Program-made: the position numbers and the translations under genes
Assembly: GCF_024679245.1 (NCBI RefSeq)
Contig: NC_090186.1
Location: 42,130,569 to 42,194,568 of the forward strand
Direction: 5' to 3'
Source of the DNA: Pseudorasbora parva
Taxonomy: Eukaryota; Chordata; Actinopteri; Cypriniformes; Gobionidae
Length of the DNA stretch: 64,000 nucleotides
Notes under the pieces: model-generated
Databases searched by the model: none
Seen by the model: only the letters and a program-made list of their open reading frames with translations
What the model was told of the DNA's origin: nothing
Part shown: positions 34,971 to 47,739 of the stretch, in pieces
How positions within the stretch are numbered: the stretch's first letter is position 1
Layout of the letters: each line of letters begins with the position of its first letter

Positions 34971-37388
34971 AGTAAGCATACTGTCATTTTTAATATTTAA
35001 TTAATTTCAGTAAAGCAAATTCTATACTTAGATGTTAAAAATAGTAAAATATTTAAATTACAAATTAAAAGCCAAATTTTACATTATATTTTATATTAAA
35101 GAAATGAGAACTTCAATGTGTTTAATAACAAAATAATCTTAATGGTGCAAAAATAGGAATAATTTTGTTTATGCAAAATGTAACTTAAAATTTGTATTGT
35201 CACAGGCATGAGACTGATCTAAATGAAATCATAGAAATAAACCTTAAAAGCTGAAAGGTTACTCTTTGCAAACTCACAAATTAGATGTCAGTTTCTTCTA
35301 GATGGAGAAGTTTGACTCCTGAGGAATCTCGCATACGTCTCCTAAAGTTTCAGCAGATTTTCTAAGGCATCAAAGTCTGCAATCAAAAGTCTCAAGATCT
35401 CAATATAAGCTCAACCATTTCTCATCAAACAGTATGCTGCTCTCCATATTCATTTTATATCTTAATATGCTCACTATAAATTAACAACTGACTCATTTGT
35501 GTCTACTTTTATTTCAGCAAAGGGATTTTAAAAGAAACGTCTGTGACAGAGTTGATGCCAAAGCTGTTGCCATGTATTGATGTAACAAGCAAACCAGACA
35601 AATGTTCAAACTTTTCTCTGTGAAATCTTAATGTCTCTTCAATATGACTTCCTTCAAAGTGAAGACAAGATTATATTGAGCACAGCTGTTCTTAGACACG
35701 GACTGTTTCTCTGAGGAAATCTTTAACGTTGCCTGAATTAAACAATGAATTATGAAATACATCTTCATTTAAAGCCCTAATGCATAATGGACATCATCTG
35801 CAATATTCATTAGGATATGTAATTCAGAGAAACGCACTTTGTCAGTTGTCCTTTTCTATAGTATATCGAATGCTGCAAAATGACTCAAAATCTTCGGCAT
35901 AATCGTCAAATCGGGTTAAGAAATCTTTGGGAGCTGATCAAATCCCCAGTGCCAGTTCATTTCATGGTGCAGAGGCGTTTATCAGTCCACCAGTAAACAA
36001 AATTCTTCTGAGGAAGAGCCAGGGTTTGTGAGGTTCATGGCATCAAACATTTGGAAGATATCCAGGAGTTTTATTGGAGACACTTGGTATCAAGTAAACA
36101 AGATATTCATGAGCAGAACTGAATATTAGAGATAACCGGGCAGCCTAGTGTGTGAAACGCAAAGTGATTTCATGAAAATTCATGAACTTCACCTGTGCAA
36201 AAAACGAACAGACCGTAAGTTCTTCGCCGTATTATTGTTAAGGAAGTCATGCTATAGACGATAAATAGTGAGAGCATCAAAGACTGAAATAGTAGCATTA
36301 AGCTTTTAACTTGATTTTTATCCCTTCTCCTGAGTGTGAAGATTTTTGACTGTTTACATCTCTAAATAATAATACAATAATTGCAGAAATGTACAGCGCC
36401 ATGACTAAATTAAGCAGATTGCTGTTTATTATTTACTACAGTTGCTTACTTAATATACTACGGGGCTGTTGAATGCTTGATTCTGATTGGTTGATGAACG
36501 TTGTGGCGTATTGTTCAGGGAAACACGGCTAAAGTAGTTCCAGACAGTTCCAGATCCACAACGACGCCAAGCAAATAAATATAATAAACAATAGGATAAA
36601 AATGACAAATTATTTACATGAATTAATTACGGAGAGGACAGGCCGTAGGTAAGCTATCCCTTTAATAACTGCATTAATCTGCTATCAGTGGCTCAAGCTT
36701 CTGTTATTAGATCTTACTAGGCTGAGATGATTAGGATCTTACTAGGCTGAAGTGTTTTAAAGACAAAAACCTGACAGATGTCTGGAAATATACAACATCT
36801 CAACAATGTTTTGAGGTGTAGTATCTGTAAAATAAGTGTAATAATTGACTCCGGTCCATTTAATTATTAGAAAATAATGCCCACCAAAGTGGTACACCTC
36901 TGGTATGCATTATGTTTGAATTATTCTACACACCGTCATGAATTATTCCTCATTTAAAGTAAGGTGCTTTAATGGATTTTTGTAGGCTGAATTATTTGTC
37001 ATGATGTGAGAACCACAGTGGCAGCAGTTTCAGAACAGCACACACAGAATGAAAGTTGCTTTTAGAAGAGGACAGGCGAGAATCCGAATGCAGCATCAGT
37101 TTATTCTTAAAAAAAAAAAGTTCATCCGGAAACAGGAACAGGAACACAACAGCTTACAAGAGGTGTAAAGACAACTGAAACTCAACACAAGTGAACAACT
37201 GAACAACTGAACACAAGGACTAACAAGGGACAGGTGAAGGCGATCAGTTACGATTGAAACTTGCAAGCTAGGCTATGAATCCTGGGATTTCTAATGACCA
37301 CAGAGAGTCAAGTCCTAGGTTTAACTTCTCATCCGAAGGACGGATAAAAGTCCATTAAAAAAAATTAAAAAAAACAATGCAACCTGAC
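34971..37388. other. Intergenic, AT-rich, nothing recognised
   Basis: No coding block longer than a chance ORF, no microsatellite of note and no inverted ends found by eye. Confidence 0.4.
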
Positions 37389-37860
37389 CAGTGTTGGGTA
37401 AGTTACTTAAAAAAATGTATTACTAGTTACTAATTACATCTTCAATAGTGTAATGAAATACTGTACACATTACTCTCTCTGAAAAGCATTTCATTAATTA
37501 TTACAAATTACTTTCTAAATATCTAAATACTTTCCTATATCAACCTCGACGTTGATTCAAGGATAGATGTAAAACTGCTCTTTTAATTCATTTAAATCAA
37601 TAATATAAAACTAAATAAATTATTCTTAATAACTGAGCAAAGTATTACAAATGTGAGAAAGATACATAAAAACATGTATTTTAAAGTTAGACTTTAAATT
37701 TGGATTCCACTATTGTATTTTATATACAAATGTTCTTCAGTCTGTACACAGTATTTAGTTCAATTACATCAGTACTAAAATAAAAATAAGAGTAATCACT
37801 TACTTTATGCTTTCTCAAACAAAAAGTAATTAAATTACAGTAACTAGTTAACCCAACATG
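37389..37860. mobile_element. hAT-like MITE with CAGTGTTGGGTAAG ends
   Basis: CAGTGTTGGGTAAGTTACTT at the left and the complement of 'taactagttaacccaacatg' at the right are inverted ends of a family common in fish. The interior carries ACTAGTTACT-type words and no ORF. No intact 8-bp target duplication is visible. Confidence 0.7.
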
Positions 37861-37864
37861 GCAT

Positions 37865-38290
37865 GTACAGTCATGGTCAAAATAGTTGGTAATAGAACAC
37901 CTGACAGATCTGCAAATATTGACCTTCTATGCCTCAAAAACATGATTTCATAATGCTCATGAAACATGCAGATGTTTTTCTGAGCACACTAAATATCAGA
38001 TGAAGTGAGTCGTACTGTTTTTATCCACTTTTAACTTTAACATTCGGTTTTTCCACCTTTTTCAGCAATTACAGCAGCACATCTCTCTGGCGTAGTGTCA
38101 ATATATTTCCTCTGAGAACTTCAACGCTGATGTGATCCCATGCCTTCTGCAACTGAAGCCAAAGGCTTTCCTTTGAATGTTAAATAGATCTGTCCAGTTT
38201 ATTTTCCAACTCGCCCTAAATGTGCTCGATGGGGTTGAGATCCGGACTTTGACGGGGCCAGTCCATCATTTTCAATGTTCCAGCAGATTC
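37865..38290 (-). pseudogene. Tc1-like transposon fragment with transposase C-terminus
   Basis: The left end TACAGTCATGGTCAAAATAG resembles Tc1-type terminal repeats. On the minus strand, about 38200-38285 reads MDWPRQSPDLNPIEHI then a stop and GELENK, the catalytic-Glu region of a Tc1 transposase. The N-terminal part is missing, so it is a 3' fragment. Confidence 0.75.
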
Positions 38291-38459
38291 CAGTTCACTG
38301 TTAGCTCAACGATATACATTTCTGCCCCTAATAAACTGCATTGTAGAGCAGATTTTATGTCCATAATAAAGCATCTGGCTGCCAGAGATGAATCTAACTT
38401 ACCAAAAAAGCCATACCATCAAGTACGACCAGCTCAGTCAATCACCTGGCATGACTGAC

Positions 38460-39960
38460 TGATGGCATCATTGCCGTATTAATCATCAGCAAAGTCTACT
38501 GCAACATCTGTGTGTTAGGTTTGTCAGGGAAGTACACTATGCTGTCTCCGTTATGTTAACATGGCTTCCAGATGCTACACTGGCACTTTAGTTGGCATAG
38601 CAGAGGTCCCCTGACATCTCTTTTATAGTTGTGCATATTGTATTCTCTTTCTCTGACTTTTCGTTCTGTCAGAACACGATGTGCATGGTGGATGTCTGTT
38701 TTACAAGCCATTATCAAAAGTAAACACAATAATATGGACGTTGTGCAGAGTCTCAGCATAATGAAGTAAAACGACATGTTAAATATTCATTGGAAAACTT
38801 TTTTTCTGTGGCCCGTGAGGATGTCTGAGATGTGCGTTTAGTGTCAGGATGTTTGCTCTCAGCTAGATATACACTGACTGTGCCAGATGTTTACCCAAGG
38901 GACAGTTATTTTATTCCCCCAGCAAAAATCATTTAAAATGTATATTAATTCAAAGGCATTAGCAAGGTCATGAAAATGCTCTCATTTAGTTCTGTGTAAT
39001 TATTCATGGCTTATTCAGTCATTTTAAGGAAACTAGACGAGTTGGGCCATGAAATTAAATGACAAAACCCCAACACTGCTGGGCATTCATACTGAGCTGC
39101 TATTAAAATCATGTGATATCACTTCTCAGCATTGACCTGAAGTCATTTCAGAGGTAATCCAGATAATGTGCCCAGACTAGTTGAAGGTTGTTGTTACATG
39201 CTAAAGTAGGGCAAGCATCACAGTTACTTTTGCTCATACTTGGTGGTCTGCTCAAACCAAGAAACCACTTTGGCATGTAACTCACGCCAGGGCATTTGAA
39301 TTTTCACCTGGCGGATGATAAAACAGCTTACTTAAAGTCACCAAGAAATATGTAAATTCTTCATTTTTGTAATATTGCTGTATTTATTAGGGGTCAAACA
39401 TTATGTGTTTTTTCAGGGCCGATGTCAATACAGATTTTTACAGATCAAGTAGAACCGATATAAATGTCTGGTGTAAAAATTCTCTGAGAAATGTTAGTAA
39501 GAACATTTAATACTAATATACCATTATATACTATTATTTTACATGCAAATCAGTTTTGAAAATGACCGATATATACTGATAACCATAAAAATGCTTAATG
39601 CTGGCCAGGCCGATAATAGGTAGACCCCTAGTATTTATTACAAATTATTTATCTGTGCACACCTTCCCTACTTTGCAGCATCTCTTCTCTTCTCTGATGA
39701 CGAGGGCGGGGCAACCTGCCAATCACATACGATTGACCAATAGCAAACCACAACCTTCCAATCAATTCCCAACAGATGAAATCAAGCCCCGCCCTACATT
39801 TGTTCTGTGTTCTTCACAGAAGCTGAAAAGAGTAGCGCAACCTCAGCTTCATGACTTTAAGGGTAAGCAGCTACAAACAGTAAATTATTCTCTCTTTGTC
39901 TTTTGTTGTTTGATTAACAAAGTACGAACAGCAGCCTGAATATTAGGCTGCTGTCACTTT
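38460..39960. other. Intergenic, no gene recognised
   Basis: The 113-codon ORF at 39598-39939 shows no recognisable domain and lies in repeat-like sequence. Otherwise anonymous. Confidence 0.4.
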
Positions 39961-39976
39961 AAGACAGAATGCACAG

Positions 39977-40079
<103 letters not shown>

Positions 40080-40444
40080 GGGCTGTAACGATACACCAAA
40101 CCCACGATTCGGTTCGTATCACGATTTTTGACCCACGGTACGATACAAACCTTGATATGGGGGGAAAAACAGTTCAAAAGATATTTTGAGGGGAAAAAAA
40201 TAAATGTATTAAATAATATTTGAAAAACCTGTATAAACTGAACACCAAATAACAATATTAACTATGCAAATTATTAACAAAATACCTAAGTAAATTAAAC
40301 TATATAGCCAAAGCTATAACACTTCTGTTTTCTTTGTAATAAAATACTGTTGAAAAACTAACAGAACTAAAGTCCATAGTGGAGATGATTCGAGCATTTA
40401 GAAAATTCTTCTTCAATCAATCTTACATTTACAAAGAAAAATGG

Positions 40445-41650
40445 TTAATGTTTTTTCGCACTGAGGTAACTGAGGCTTACTCTCTGTGGCTCTCTAGCGC
40501 GTGTTTGGACTGGGTTTGCTATTTGCCAATTGGCCGTGATATAGTGTGCGGTTATGGTCATATAGCTGTCTGTGGCACGGGACGTCCATCCATCGGTGGT
40601 GATTGCGATGGATTCAGCAGTACTCAACCCTTCCTCCACCTTAGCCTTTGTTTTCTCCAGAAGTTTTGGTAGCACATTTTGAGAGAAATGCGCCCGGCTC
40701 GGTAATGCATAACAGAGCTGGAGCACACTAAGTAAATAGGCTACTTGAATTCCTCGTTTTCAACAACCGAAAAAGGGCGCATATCCAGTGACATGATTCC
40801 AATTGCATCTGTAATTTTTTGTGCTCGATCTGAATTGGCTGGAAACTTTGCTTGGAATAAACTAGGCAGTGTAGGCTGCTGCTGTTGGGTTGTGGGGACA
40901 CACTGCAAGCGTGCCGTGAGCGTCTCGGCTGCGTGGCGCGTCCGTTTTTATTTCGGCTCTCATGTTAACCGGTTAGAGTTTGCATAATGCCTGCGTGACA
41001 CGCACGGAAAAAGCATGCATGCTTCAAATAGAAGAGAACGCCTATTTTTAACTCAACACACAAGCATGTTGGAAGCATTTCCAGGCAAAATAGAATAGGA
41101 AAAGATGTTTATATGTCATTTTGACACGAATGCATATTAATAAATGACATTTTCATGTTTGAAAGTCTGTAGGTTAACATAAATGCAGATACAGGCCTAA
41201 TTTTAATAATAAGAAACAACATAATTATCGATTTTGAAATATTAAACCTGTCAATGCAGAACGAAATATTCTGTAGCCTATTTTGCCGTCGATACCATAT
41301 ATCTGTGTGGTCAATAGGCTACTGCCGACGTTTTCTTTGCGGTATCAATAGGCAATATATATTTACATCCTGTATATCAATACCAGCAGAAGCGCTGTGT
41401 CAGACACGCTTCTGGTGTGCAAAGAAAGAGACCCCGTGGCTGACACGCAACAGAAACGAAACGCTCACACCACGCTTGCAGTGTGTCTCCGGCATCTGCA
41501 TGTTGGTTGTGTTGCCGGCCGGTTGGTGAAGCTTCTCGAAACACTTACGGCAAATTGTGTGGGTCTTGTCAACTACACGATTGCCATCCTTGTTCTCCAC
41601 CGGCGAAATGTTGCAATACTGCTGACTTAAAAGTTGGACCTGGACAGGAA
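40445..41650 (-). pseudogene. hAT transposase remnant (BED zinc finger plus N-terminal catalytic region)
   Basis: On the minus strand, 41650-41490 encodes a BED-like finger with DGNRVVDKTHTICRKCFEKL then NTTNMQMP. After the nested MITE the frame resumes at about 40890 with PTLPSLFQAKFPANSDRAQK and ITDAIGIMSLDMRPFSVVEN, stops after EFK, and continues frameshifted as LPSRAHFSQNVLPKL and ESIAITTDGWTSRATDSYMT. The last contains the conserved TTDGWTS block with the first catalytic Asp. The remaining RNase H fold and dimerisation domain are gone, so it is non-functional. Confidence 0.9.
40893..41492. mobile_element. MITE B family, second copy, nested in hAT
   Basis: GGGGACACACTGCAAGCGTG at the left and 'ttgcagtgtgtctccggc' at the right match 5973-6585 throughout ('tccgtttttatttcggct', 'aaccggttag', 'cattttgacacgaatgca', 'aaagtctgtaggttaac'). 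It splits the BED-finger region from the catalytic region of the host hAT element. Confidence 0.88.
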
Positions 41651-41929
41651 GGATAATTCTGGGAGTTGGAAGGGGTGTGTCACGATTCTGGGGTTCGTGG
41701 ACCTGCATATTGCGATTTCGATTTCATATCGCATATCGTTACAGCCCTAATATATAGCCTACTGTCACACATGCGTTTACTTTCTCAGAGAAGATGCAAT
41801 GGCGGATCCACTACCTTTAGTTCTATCCTTCTGAGTGTATGTCCTGAAAATGACACGGCTCAGGCTGCCCTCTGACATTTGGTATAAAGAAGCACTTGTA
41901 CTGTGCATGTGTCGGTTGAGTATATTTTG

Positions 41930-42095
41930 GCTGCTATTCTATCGGGTTGAGGTCAGGACTCTGTGCAGGCCAGTCAAGTTCCTCGACGCCAAACTCACCG
42001 ACGCTTTGTACACTGGTGCGCAGTCATGTTGGAACCGGGAAAGGGGCCATCCCCAAACTGTTCCCACAAAGTGGAGCATACAATTGTCAGAAATC
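41930..42095 (-). pseudogene. Tc1 transposase fragment
   Basis: The plus text 'atcgggttgaggtcagga', 'ctctgtgcaggccagtcaag' is the complement of the DWPAQSPELNPIE region of the same Tc1 family found at 44.0-45.4 and 49.2-50.4 kb. It is followed by 'ccatccccaaactgttccc' and lacks both ends. Confidence 0.8.
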
Positions 42096-42099
42096 GTCC

Positions 42100-43110
42100 C
42101 TTATACCCTTAAATAGGGCACTTTTTGAAGGGACAGTTATTTGTAGTGGTGTCCGAAACAGTCATCCACACTCATTCAGTCTCACAATGCACAGCAACAA
42201 CACATTTCTTTCGTACCAAGTAAGTTTTTAAAATCCGAAAATTATCATGAATTTCAAAATGTATAAATGATTTAAACAAACTCCTTCTGCTCGTGTTTCA
42301 TGAATGGCTAGAGAATACCCAAAATCGAGTCGTGCACCGAATGAAGTCCAGAACCGTCTGACCAGAAGATGGCACTGTATTATCAATTTTACAAACTGCT
42401 TTGGTCCAAAGTGGTTGAATTCAAGTTTATACATAGTTTCCGTGAGAGAGTTTAAGATTACTCTTTTTATCTTACTACTGGAGCTGCCAGATTTCAAAAT
42501 TTCCAATGGTCATTAAAGAGAAAGCAAAAACTATGGAAAAGCAGCGCGCTGTCTGAATTCACAGGTTTTCATTCACTAGACTACATTAGTGGAGTGATGT
42601 AAGGAATAGTGAATGAGGATATAGGGGTCCATTTTAAACACGACTGTGCCTGAGACGGAGCAGAACGGGGAAAATTAGCTATAGCCAAGCTTTAATGTTG
42701 GTGCGACTGTCGTGTGTAGTTTGTTTAGCTCATGTTCAGATTTTTCTTCTGGCAGTTGTATTAAGGTTTTTAAAAAAAGCTGAAAAGTTGTTTTAATTTG
42801 TCATCATGATGACACAATGTGTAAGAATCATAAGCTTATTTTCTGCAATAATCCAAAACCCTGTTGGGTTTTGTCTGAACCAGGGTGATGCGAACTTAGG
42901 AGACGGCTTACAAAAAAAAACTGCCTTCAGAGACCTTTGCTTTCTTGCATTGATTTTAAATATCTCATTGGCCATTATGGAATAATTTGGGGTCTTACCA
43001 TAATTAATCGCATAAATAATCCTTGAAAAACCAACTGAATACAGGCAAAAGAAAGATGTGAGTGTTTAATCAAATATGTATTAGCATGAAGACAAATCAG
43101 AATACTAAAT
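42100..43110. other. Intergenic, nothing recognised
   Basis: Only chance-length ORFs and no clear repeats. Confidence 0.4.
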
Positions 43111-43115
43111 GGATT

Positions 43116-43215
43116 AACGTTTACATTTAATGATTTAACAGACGCTGTTATCCAAAGTGACTTACAAATGAGGTATTATGCAACAAGAGCGATTCATCCA
43201 GGGGCACAGAGAGGC
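43116..43215 (-). mobile_element. L2-like SINE/LINE 3' tail
   Basis: On the plus strand 'tttacatttaatgatttaac' then 'agacgctgttatccaaagtg' and 'acttacaaatgagg' are the complement of the TTTGGATAAAAGCGTCT tail also seen at 6589-6644. Confidence 0.7.
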
Positions 43216-43899
43216 ATCCCGCAATAAAAAGTCCCAAAATTGCTCAAACACACAAGCTGCATGACGCAAACAAGAGATTTTGTAAATGCATGTTCGAAAT
43301 GAGGTATTCTGAGCATAATCTTTTGATTATCGATAAATGTCAGTCAGTTCAATATGCAGCTTGTTCTGATCAAGACCTGCCCACGTAAACAGGAAAACAC
43401 CGTCTGACTGACATGTAAAGCAACCAGTCGCATTTAGCTTTCTACATTTTAATTAATGTCAATCATTTGTGTGAAACTTTCATTTCCAGGAGGCACATAT
43501 CTTGCGTGATGATTTCATTTCACAGAAATGTCTTTCTCCCTTTGAGCAAGTTGATTCGTTTTAAACAACATTTCTGTTCAAATGTCAATCCAAATGTGTT
43601 CTTTATGCACAAAGAAGGATAAAAGGGATCAAAGCTTGTATGTATGAATAATTAATCCTCAAAGTGAAGAGAATAAGAGCAATTCTTCCCTCCTGTCACT
43701 CAATCCTACTGAGAAAAACAGGCGGCGTGAGAGTTCAGAGAGTAACGGGCAGAAAGACATCAAACATCATGTCTTGGATTAGCAATTAATGAACATCCAA
43801 TTATTCTCCTTTCCTAATATAAAACTTAATAAACAGTCAAAAAGGCCTTATGGTGATCGTTTTATGTATTGATTTATGTAAACACACAAACACACACAC

Positions 43900-44010
43900 A
43901 CGTCTGGTTCACTATCTTTGCTGGAAATCTCCATAGGCGTAATAGTTTTTATACCGTACAAACTGTACATTGCATCCCCCCTCCACACACACACACACAC
44001 TGCCCCTAAA
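43900..44010. repeat. Dispersed repeat with TTTTTATACCGTACAAAC motif
   Basis: The phrase TTTTTATACCGTACAAAC followed by 'atccccct..cac' and 'actgcccctaaacc' also occurs at 56489-56545. Here it abuts and truncates the end of the Tc1 element that follows. Confidence 0.65.
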
Positions 44011-45458
44011 CCACATCCCATTCTTAATCCGTAGGGTTTAATATGGAGTTGGCTCACCCTTTGCAGCTCTAACAGCTTCAACTCTTCTGGGAAGGCTTTC
44101 CTCAAGGTTTAGGAGTGTCTTTATGGGGATTTTTGACTATTCTTCTAGAAGCGCATTTGTGAGGTTAGGCACTGATGTTGGACGAGAAGGCCTGGCTCTC
44201 AGTCTCCGCTCTAATTCATCCCAAAGCTGTTCTATCGGGTTGAGCTCAGGACTCTGTGCAGGCCAGTCAAGTTCCTCCACACCAAACTCACCGACGCATT
44301 GTGCACTTATGCGCAGTCATGTTGAAACTGTAAAAGGGGCCATCCCCAAACTGTTCCCTTAAAGTACGGAGCATACAGTTGTCCAAAATGTCTTGGTATG
44401 CTGAAGCATTAAGAATTCCTTTCATTGGAACTAAGGGGCCAATCCCAACGTCTGAAAAACAACACCACATCATAATCCCCCTCCACCAAACTTTACACTT
44501 AGCATGATACAGTCAGGCAAGTACCGTTTTCTAGGCAACCGCCAAACCAAGACTCGTCCATGGGATTGCCAGACAGAGAAGCATGATTGGACACTCAGAG
44601 AACACGTCTCACTGCTCTAGAGTCCAGTGGCGGCTGCTTTACTCCACTGCATCCCACACTTTGTGTTGCACTTGGTGATGTAAGGCTTGGATGAGCTGCT
44701 CGGCCATGGAAACCCATTCCATGAAGCTCTCTACACTGTTCTTGAGCTCATCTGAAGGCCACGGAAGTTTGGAGTTTTGTAGCTATTGACTCTGCAGAAA
44801 GTTGGCGACTTCTGTGCACTGTGACCCTCAGCATGCACTGACCCCGCTCTGTGTTTTTACATCACCTGTTGCTGTTGTTCCCAATTTCTTCCTCTTTGTT
44901 ATAATCCCACTAACAGTTGAGCGTGGAATATTTAGTAGTGAGGAAATGTCAGGAATGGACTTATTGCACAGGTGGCAACCTATCACGGCCCCACGCTTGA
45001 GTTCACTGAGCTCCTGAGAGCGACCCATTCTTTCACAAATTTTGTAGAAGCGTCTGCAGGCCTAGTACTTGATTTATGCACCTGTCGCCATGAAGTGATT
45101 GCACACCTGAATTCCAACATGACATGACTTTGCGTGAACATACACGTCACTTTCTAAAGCCAAGTGGCGTGTTATCCCTATGCATTTTGAGCTATCTGCG
45201 TGTATGTCTACGCCGAATGTCTATCCCGAAACTAACCATTATGTGTGTGTGTGTATGTGTTATGGGTAGGTTTAGAGGTAGGGGCAGTGTATGGGGATGG
45301 AATGAAATGGCGTTGATAAACACGCTAAAAAGCAATTATTTGTCTTGATAGTATGCCAAAATGGCATAAGAATTGCGTATCATACATGCGCCATTTCATG
45401 AGATCAATGTGAATTTGATGACTTGGAGGGGTGTCCCAAAACTTTTGGCAATATTGTG
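44010..45458 (-). mobile_element. Tc1-like transposon (CACTATATTGCC family), minus strand, with nested insertion
   Basis: The 5' terminal repeat on the minus strand reads CACAATATTGCCAAAAGTTT from 45458. About 300 bp of unrelated sequence (roughly 45115-45415) interrupts the 5' leader: 'ccaagtcatcaaattca' and 'ggaattcagg' would otherwise be near-adjacent. The transposase remnant fills 44038-45028 and the 3' terminal repeat is lost. Confidence 0.85.
44038..45028 (-). pseudogene. Tc1-like transposase, degraded
   Basis: It starts MGRSQELSELKRGAVIGCHL at 45028, with a helix-turn-helix continuing to SIPDISSLLNIPRSTVSGII. The frame breaks after about 50 residues. Downstream pieces in other frames include [20 protein letters not shown] and, near 44250-44120, the LDWPAQSPELNPIEQLWDEL catalytic block. 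The terminal codon TAA is at 44038-44040. It is the same family as the 49.4-kb copy and has accumulated independent breaks. Confidence 0.85.
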
Positions 45459-45459
45459 C

Positions 45460-46985
45460 ATGTGTATATGCTTGTATTTGTTTTAAATACATTTCAGTGG
45501 TTATTGCTGATTTTATTATAATTTGAATAAGTACCATATACTGAACATTACTTTTGTTATTTTGTTAGTGTTGATGAAACGGATGAAAAGGAAGTGTAAT
45601 GAAAAACAACATCACACTGATCAATAAAAAGGATTGAATATGAATTCTTGTATCAGCAGCACAATGAACACATTGATTTGTAGGGCACGTAATGTTGTTC
45701 ATTTATTTAATGATGAGCACTGTTCACCCTCAGGACAATAAATGTTCTTTTCCAGCGCTCATCCACAGTCTTTAATCTTATAATGTCAATATTCACTTTT
45801 TATCTCCTACAGTAATTCATTTTTTTTTTTTTTTAGGTGTGATTCTATTTTGCTGTGGTGAACAATCATCCATTACAAACTTTGAATCTGCGTCTCCAGT
45901 ATTATAGCATTGTTGAGAAACACAACAGACAAAGCTGTGTCAAAGAAAACAGCTCAGCCTGTCAAATCTGCACAAGAATAATGACAACTAGAACAGTTTA
46001 TCATGAGTTTGTTGAATTTGTCTGACAGCTAAGAACTTAGACCTGAAGTTTGAATGTTTTAGGCCTTTAAAGGTGTTGGATGAGATCAATATCTTAAGGG
46101 AAGATCATAAGTCAGAAAAATAAGTCATGCAAAGTTAAAACGTCTCGAGCGTTCTCAAGCAAATGTCTTTTGAGTTTAGTGGAAGATGAATTTAAATTTT
46201 CATTGGAGATTTTATGGATATGTTGTCAAGCCAACATAATAAATTATTTAAAAGTAAAATGAACAAATGCAGTAGTCAGAAACCTGCTAAAGAGTTACAA
46301 AAAAAGGAGAACCACTTAGAAACATCCAGAGTTTTGCCTGCTGGGAAATCTGAAACTTGCCAGAAATTACATTTTCGCAGGACATTTTGCTCTGATGTAC
46401 TTGGGTAGTAAATTATTTTTCAGATGCAACGTATTTTTTAAACAAAATTCGCTTTTACATGGTGTTTGAAAATAAATGTGTGTCGGCAGTGTTACACAAC
46501 CACCTTATAAATGGTAAAAATCCACCCACTCCTTTTAATCCCATAAATCGTGAGTCATGTCAGAACAAGCCGCTTGCATTTTCTATGTGACATCACACAT
46601 GCTTAGACCCCGCCCACAACTGCTGACAGACTCCGCCCTATTAGCATAGACCCCGCCCTCAGTGAGCTGTACAGTCCACCAGGTTTATCTCCTTGCCACA
46701 GCATTTAACAGCAGTTTTCAAGTAAGAAATATATTCTTATTTAAGCTACTAAAGTTATTGCCATTATCAGAGTGATTTTTTTGTGCTTTTGTTTTGTTGT
46801 TTGATTCATATTAGTAACATAGCAGTAGGTCCTATTACACCGCATGTGATTTCTTTACTTGCTGTTTATGTTTACAGATATAACCAACTGTGTTTATGTG
46901 AACTTTCTGAACTAAGCACAATAAGACGTGAACTTGAACTTAGTTTTATTGTCATGGGACGCTGACATCTGACATCTATCTTTGT
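45460..46985. other. Intergenic, nothing coding
   Basis: AT-rich. A GC-richer patch at 46600-46680 repeats 'ccccgccc..c' ('gaccccgcccacaactgc', 'gaccccgccctcagtgagc'), which looks like an eroded repeat. Confidence 0.4.
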
Positions 46986-46987
46986 GC

Positions 46988-47210
46988 AGTGTGACTTCTC
47001 CTACGACGAGAGTCAAATATCTCCGTTTTTCGAGACAAACTATGATCAAAACGAGAGCTAGAGATTTCTCTGTAGGCTCCATTTCAGTCCCGCGTGTAAT
47101 GCAGCTCACCGTCACCGAACGCGTCATTCATTGATGATATAAAACTCTGGACAGGTTTTCTTGGGCGCGTCCGTTTTTAGTGCGCCTTCACTATCGTGCA
47201 GTCTGACATT
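46988..47210. mobile_element. Partial copy of the 1795-2314 element
   Basis: It matches 2000-2204 in the same orientation ('gtgacttctcctacgac', 'caaaacgagagctagagatt', 'cagctcaccgtcacc', 'cattcattgatgatataaa'). The left half is missing. Confidence 0.85.
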
Positions 47211-47214
47211 AATT

Positions 47215-47465
47215 ACGTCCGGTTTTTGGTCCGTTTAGATGTCTTTGGTCCGTGTTGCGTTCATATATCAATCGAACCGCACCAGAGTTCGTTTGGAAGC
47301 GGACCGAGACCCATCTTTTTAACGGTCTCGGTCCACTTGTTTGGTGTGCACCAGGGTTCGGATGGCAGCGTTCACATATGTTCAAATGAACCGCAGTAAC
47401 CGAGCAATCGCACCAGGGTGCGTTTTAATCGAACCAAACATGACAAGTGTGAACGCACCCTAAAT
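47215..47465. mobile_element. Fragment of GGGTGCGTTCACAC-type element
   Basis: The right end 'acaagtgtgaacgcacccta' is the complement of a common TTA-GGGTGCGTTCACAC terminus. The interior has several GGTCCG and CGAACCGCACCAG words. The left end is lost where it abuts the preceding copy. Confidence 0.6.
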
Positions 47466-47739
47466 GCATTTATTTATTTATTTATTCTATGGCACCTTTA
47501 AAACGCATTCAGATAATAAACGTTCTTGATGATGGAGAACTGTAATGTCATGTGAGTGTGACCGCGATACAGATGATTGCCAAAAACTAAAACATCTGCT
47601 TTTTTTGGAACGAGTATTGGAGGCAGGCTGTAAAGGCTCCACCCTCTTCTGGAAAGCGGCAGCTCATTTGCATTTAAAGATACATGCATGTATTTTCATT
47701 TTTTTTTTAAACTCTAAAATGGGCGTTTACAACATGGTA

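Noticed and set aside
39598..39939. 113-codon ORF upstream of the (TA)n tract
   Set aside because: No domain, splice context or repeat-free support. Judged fortuitous.
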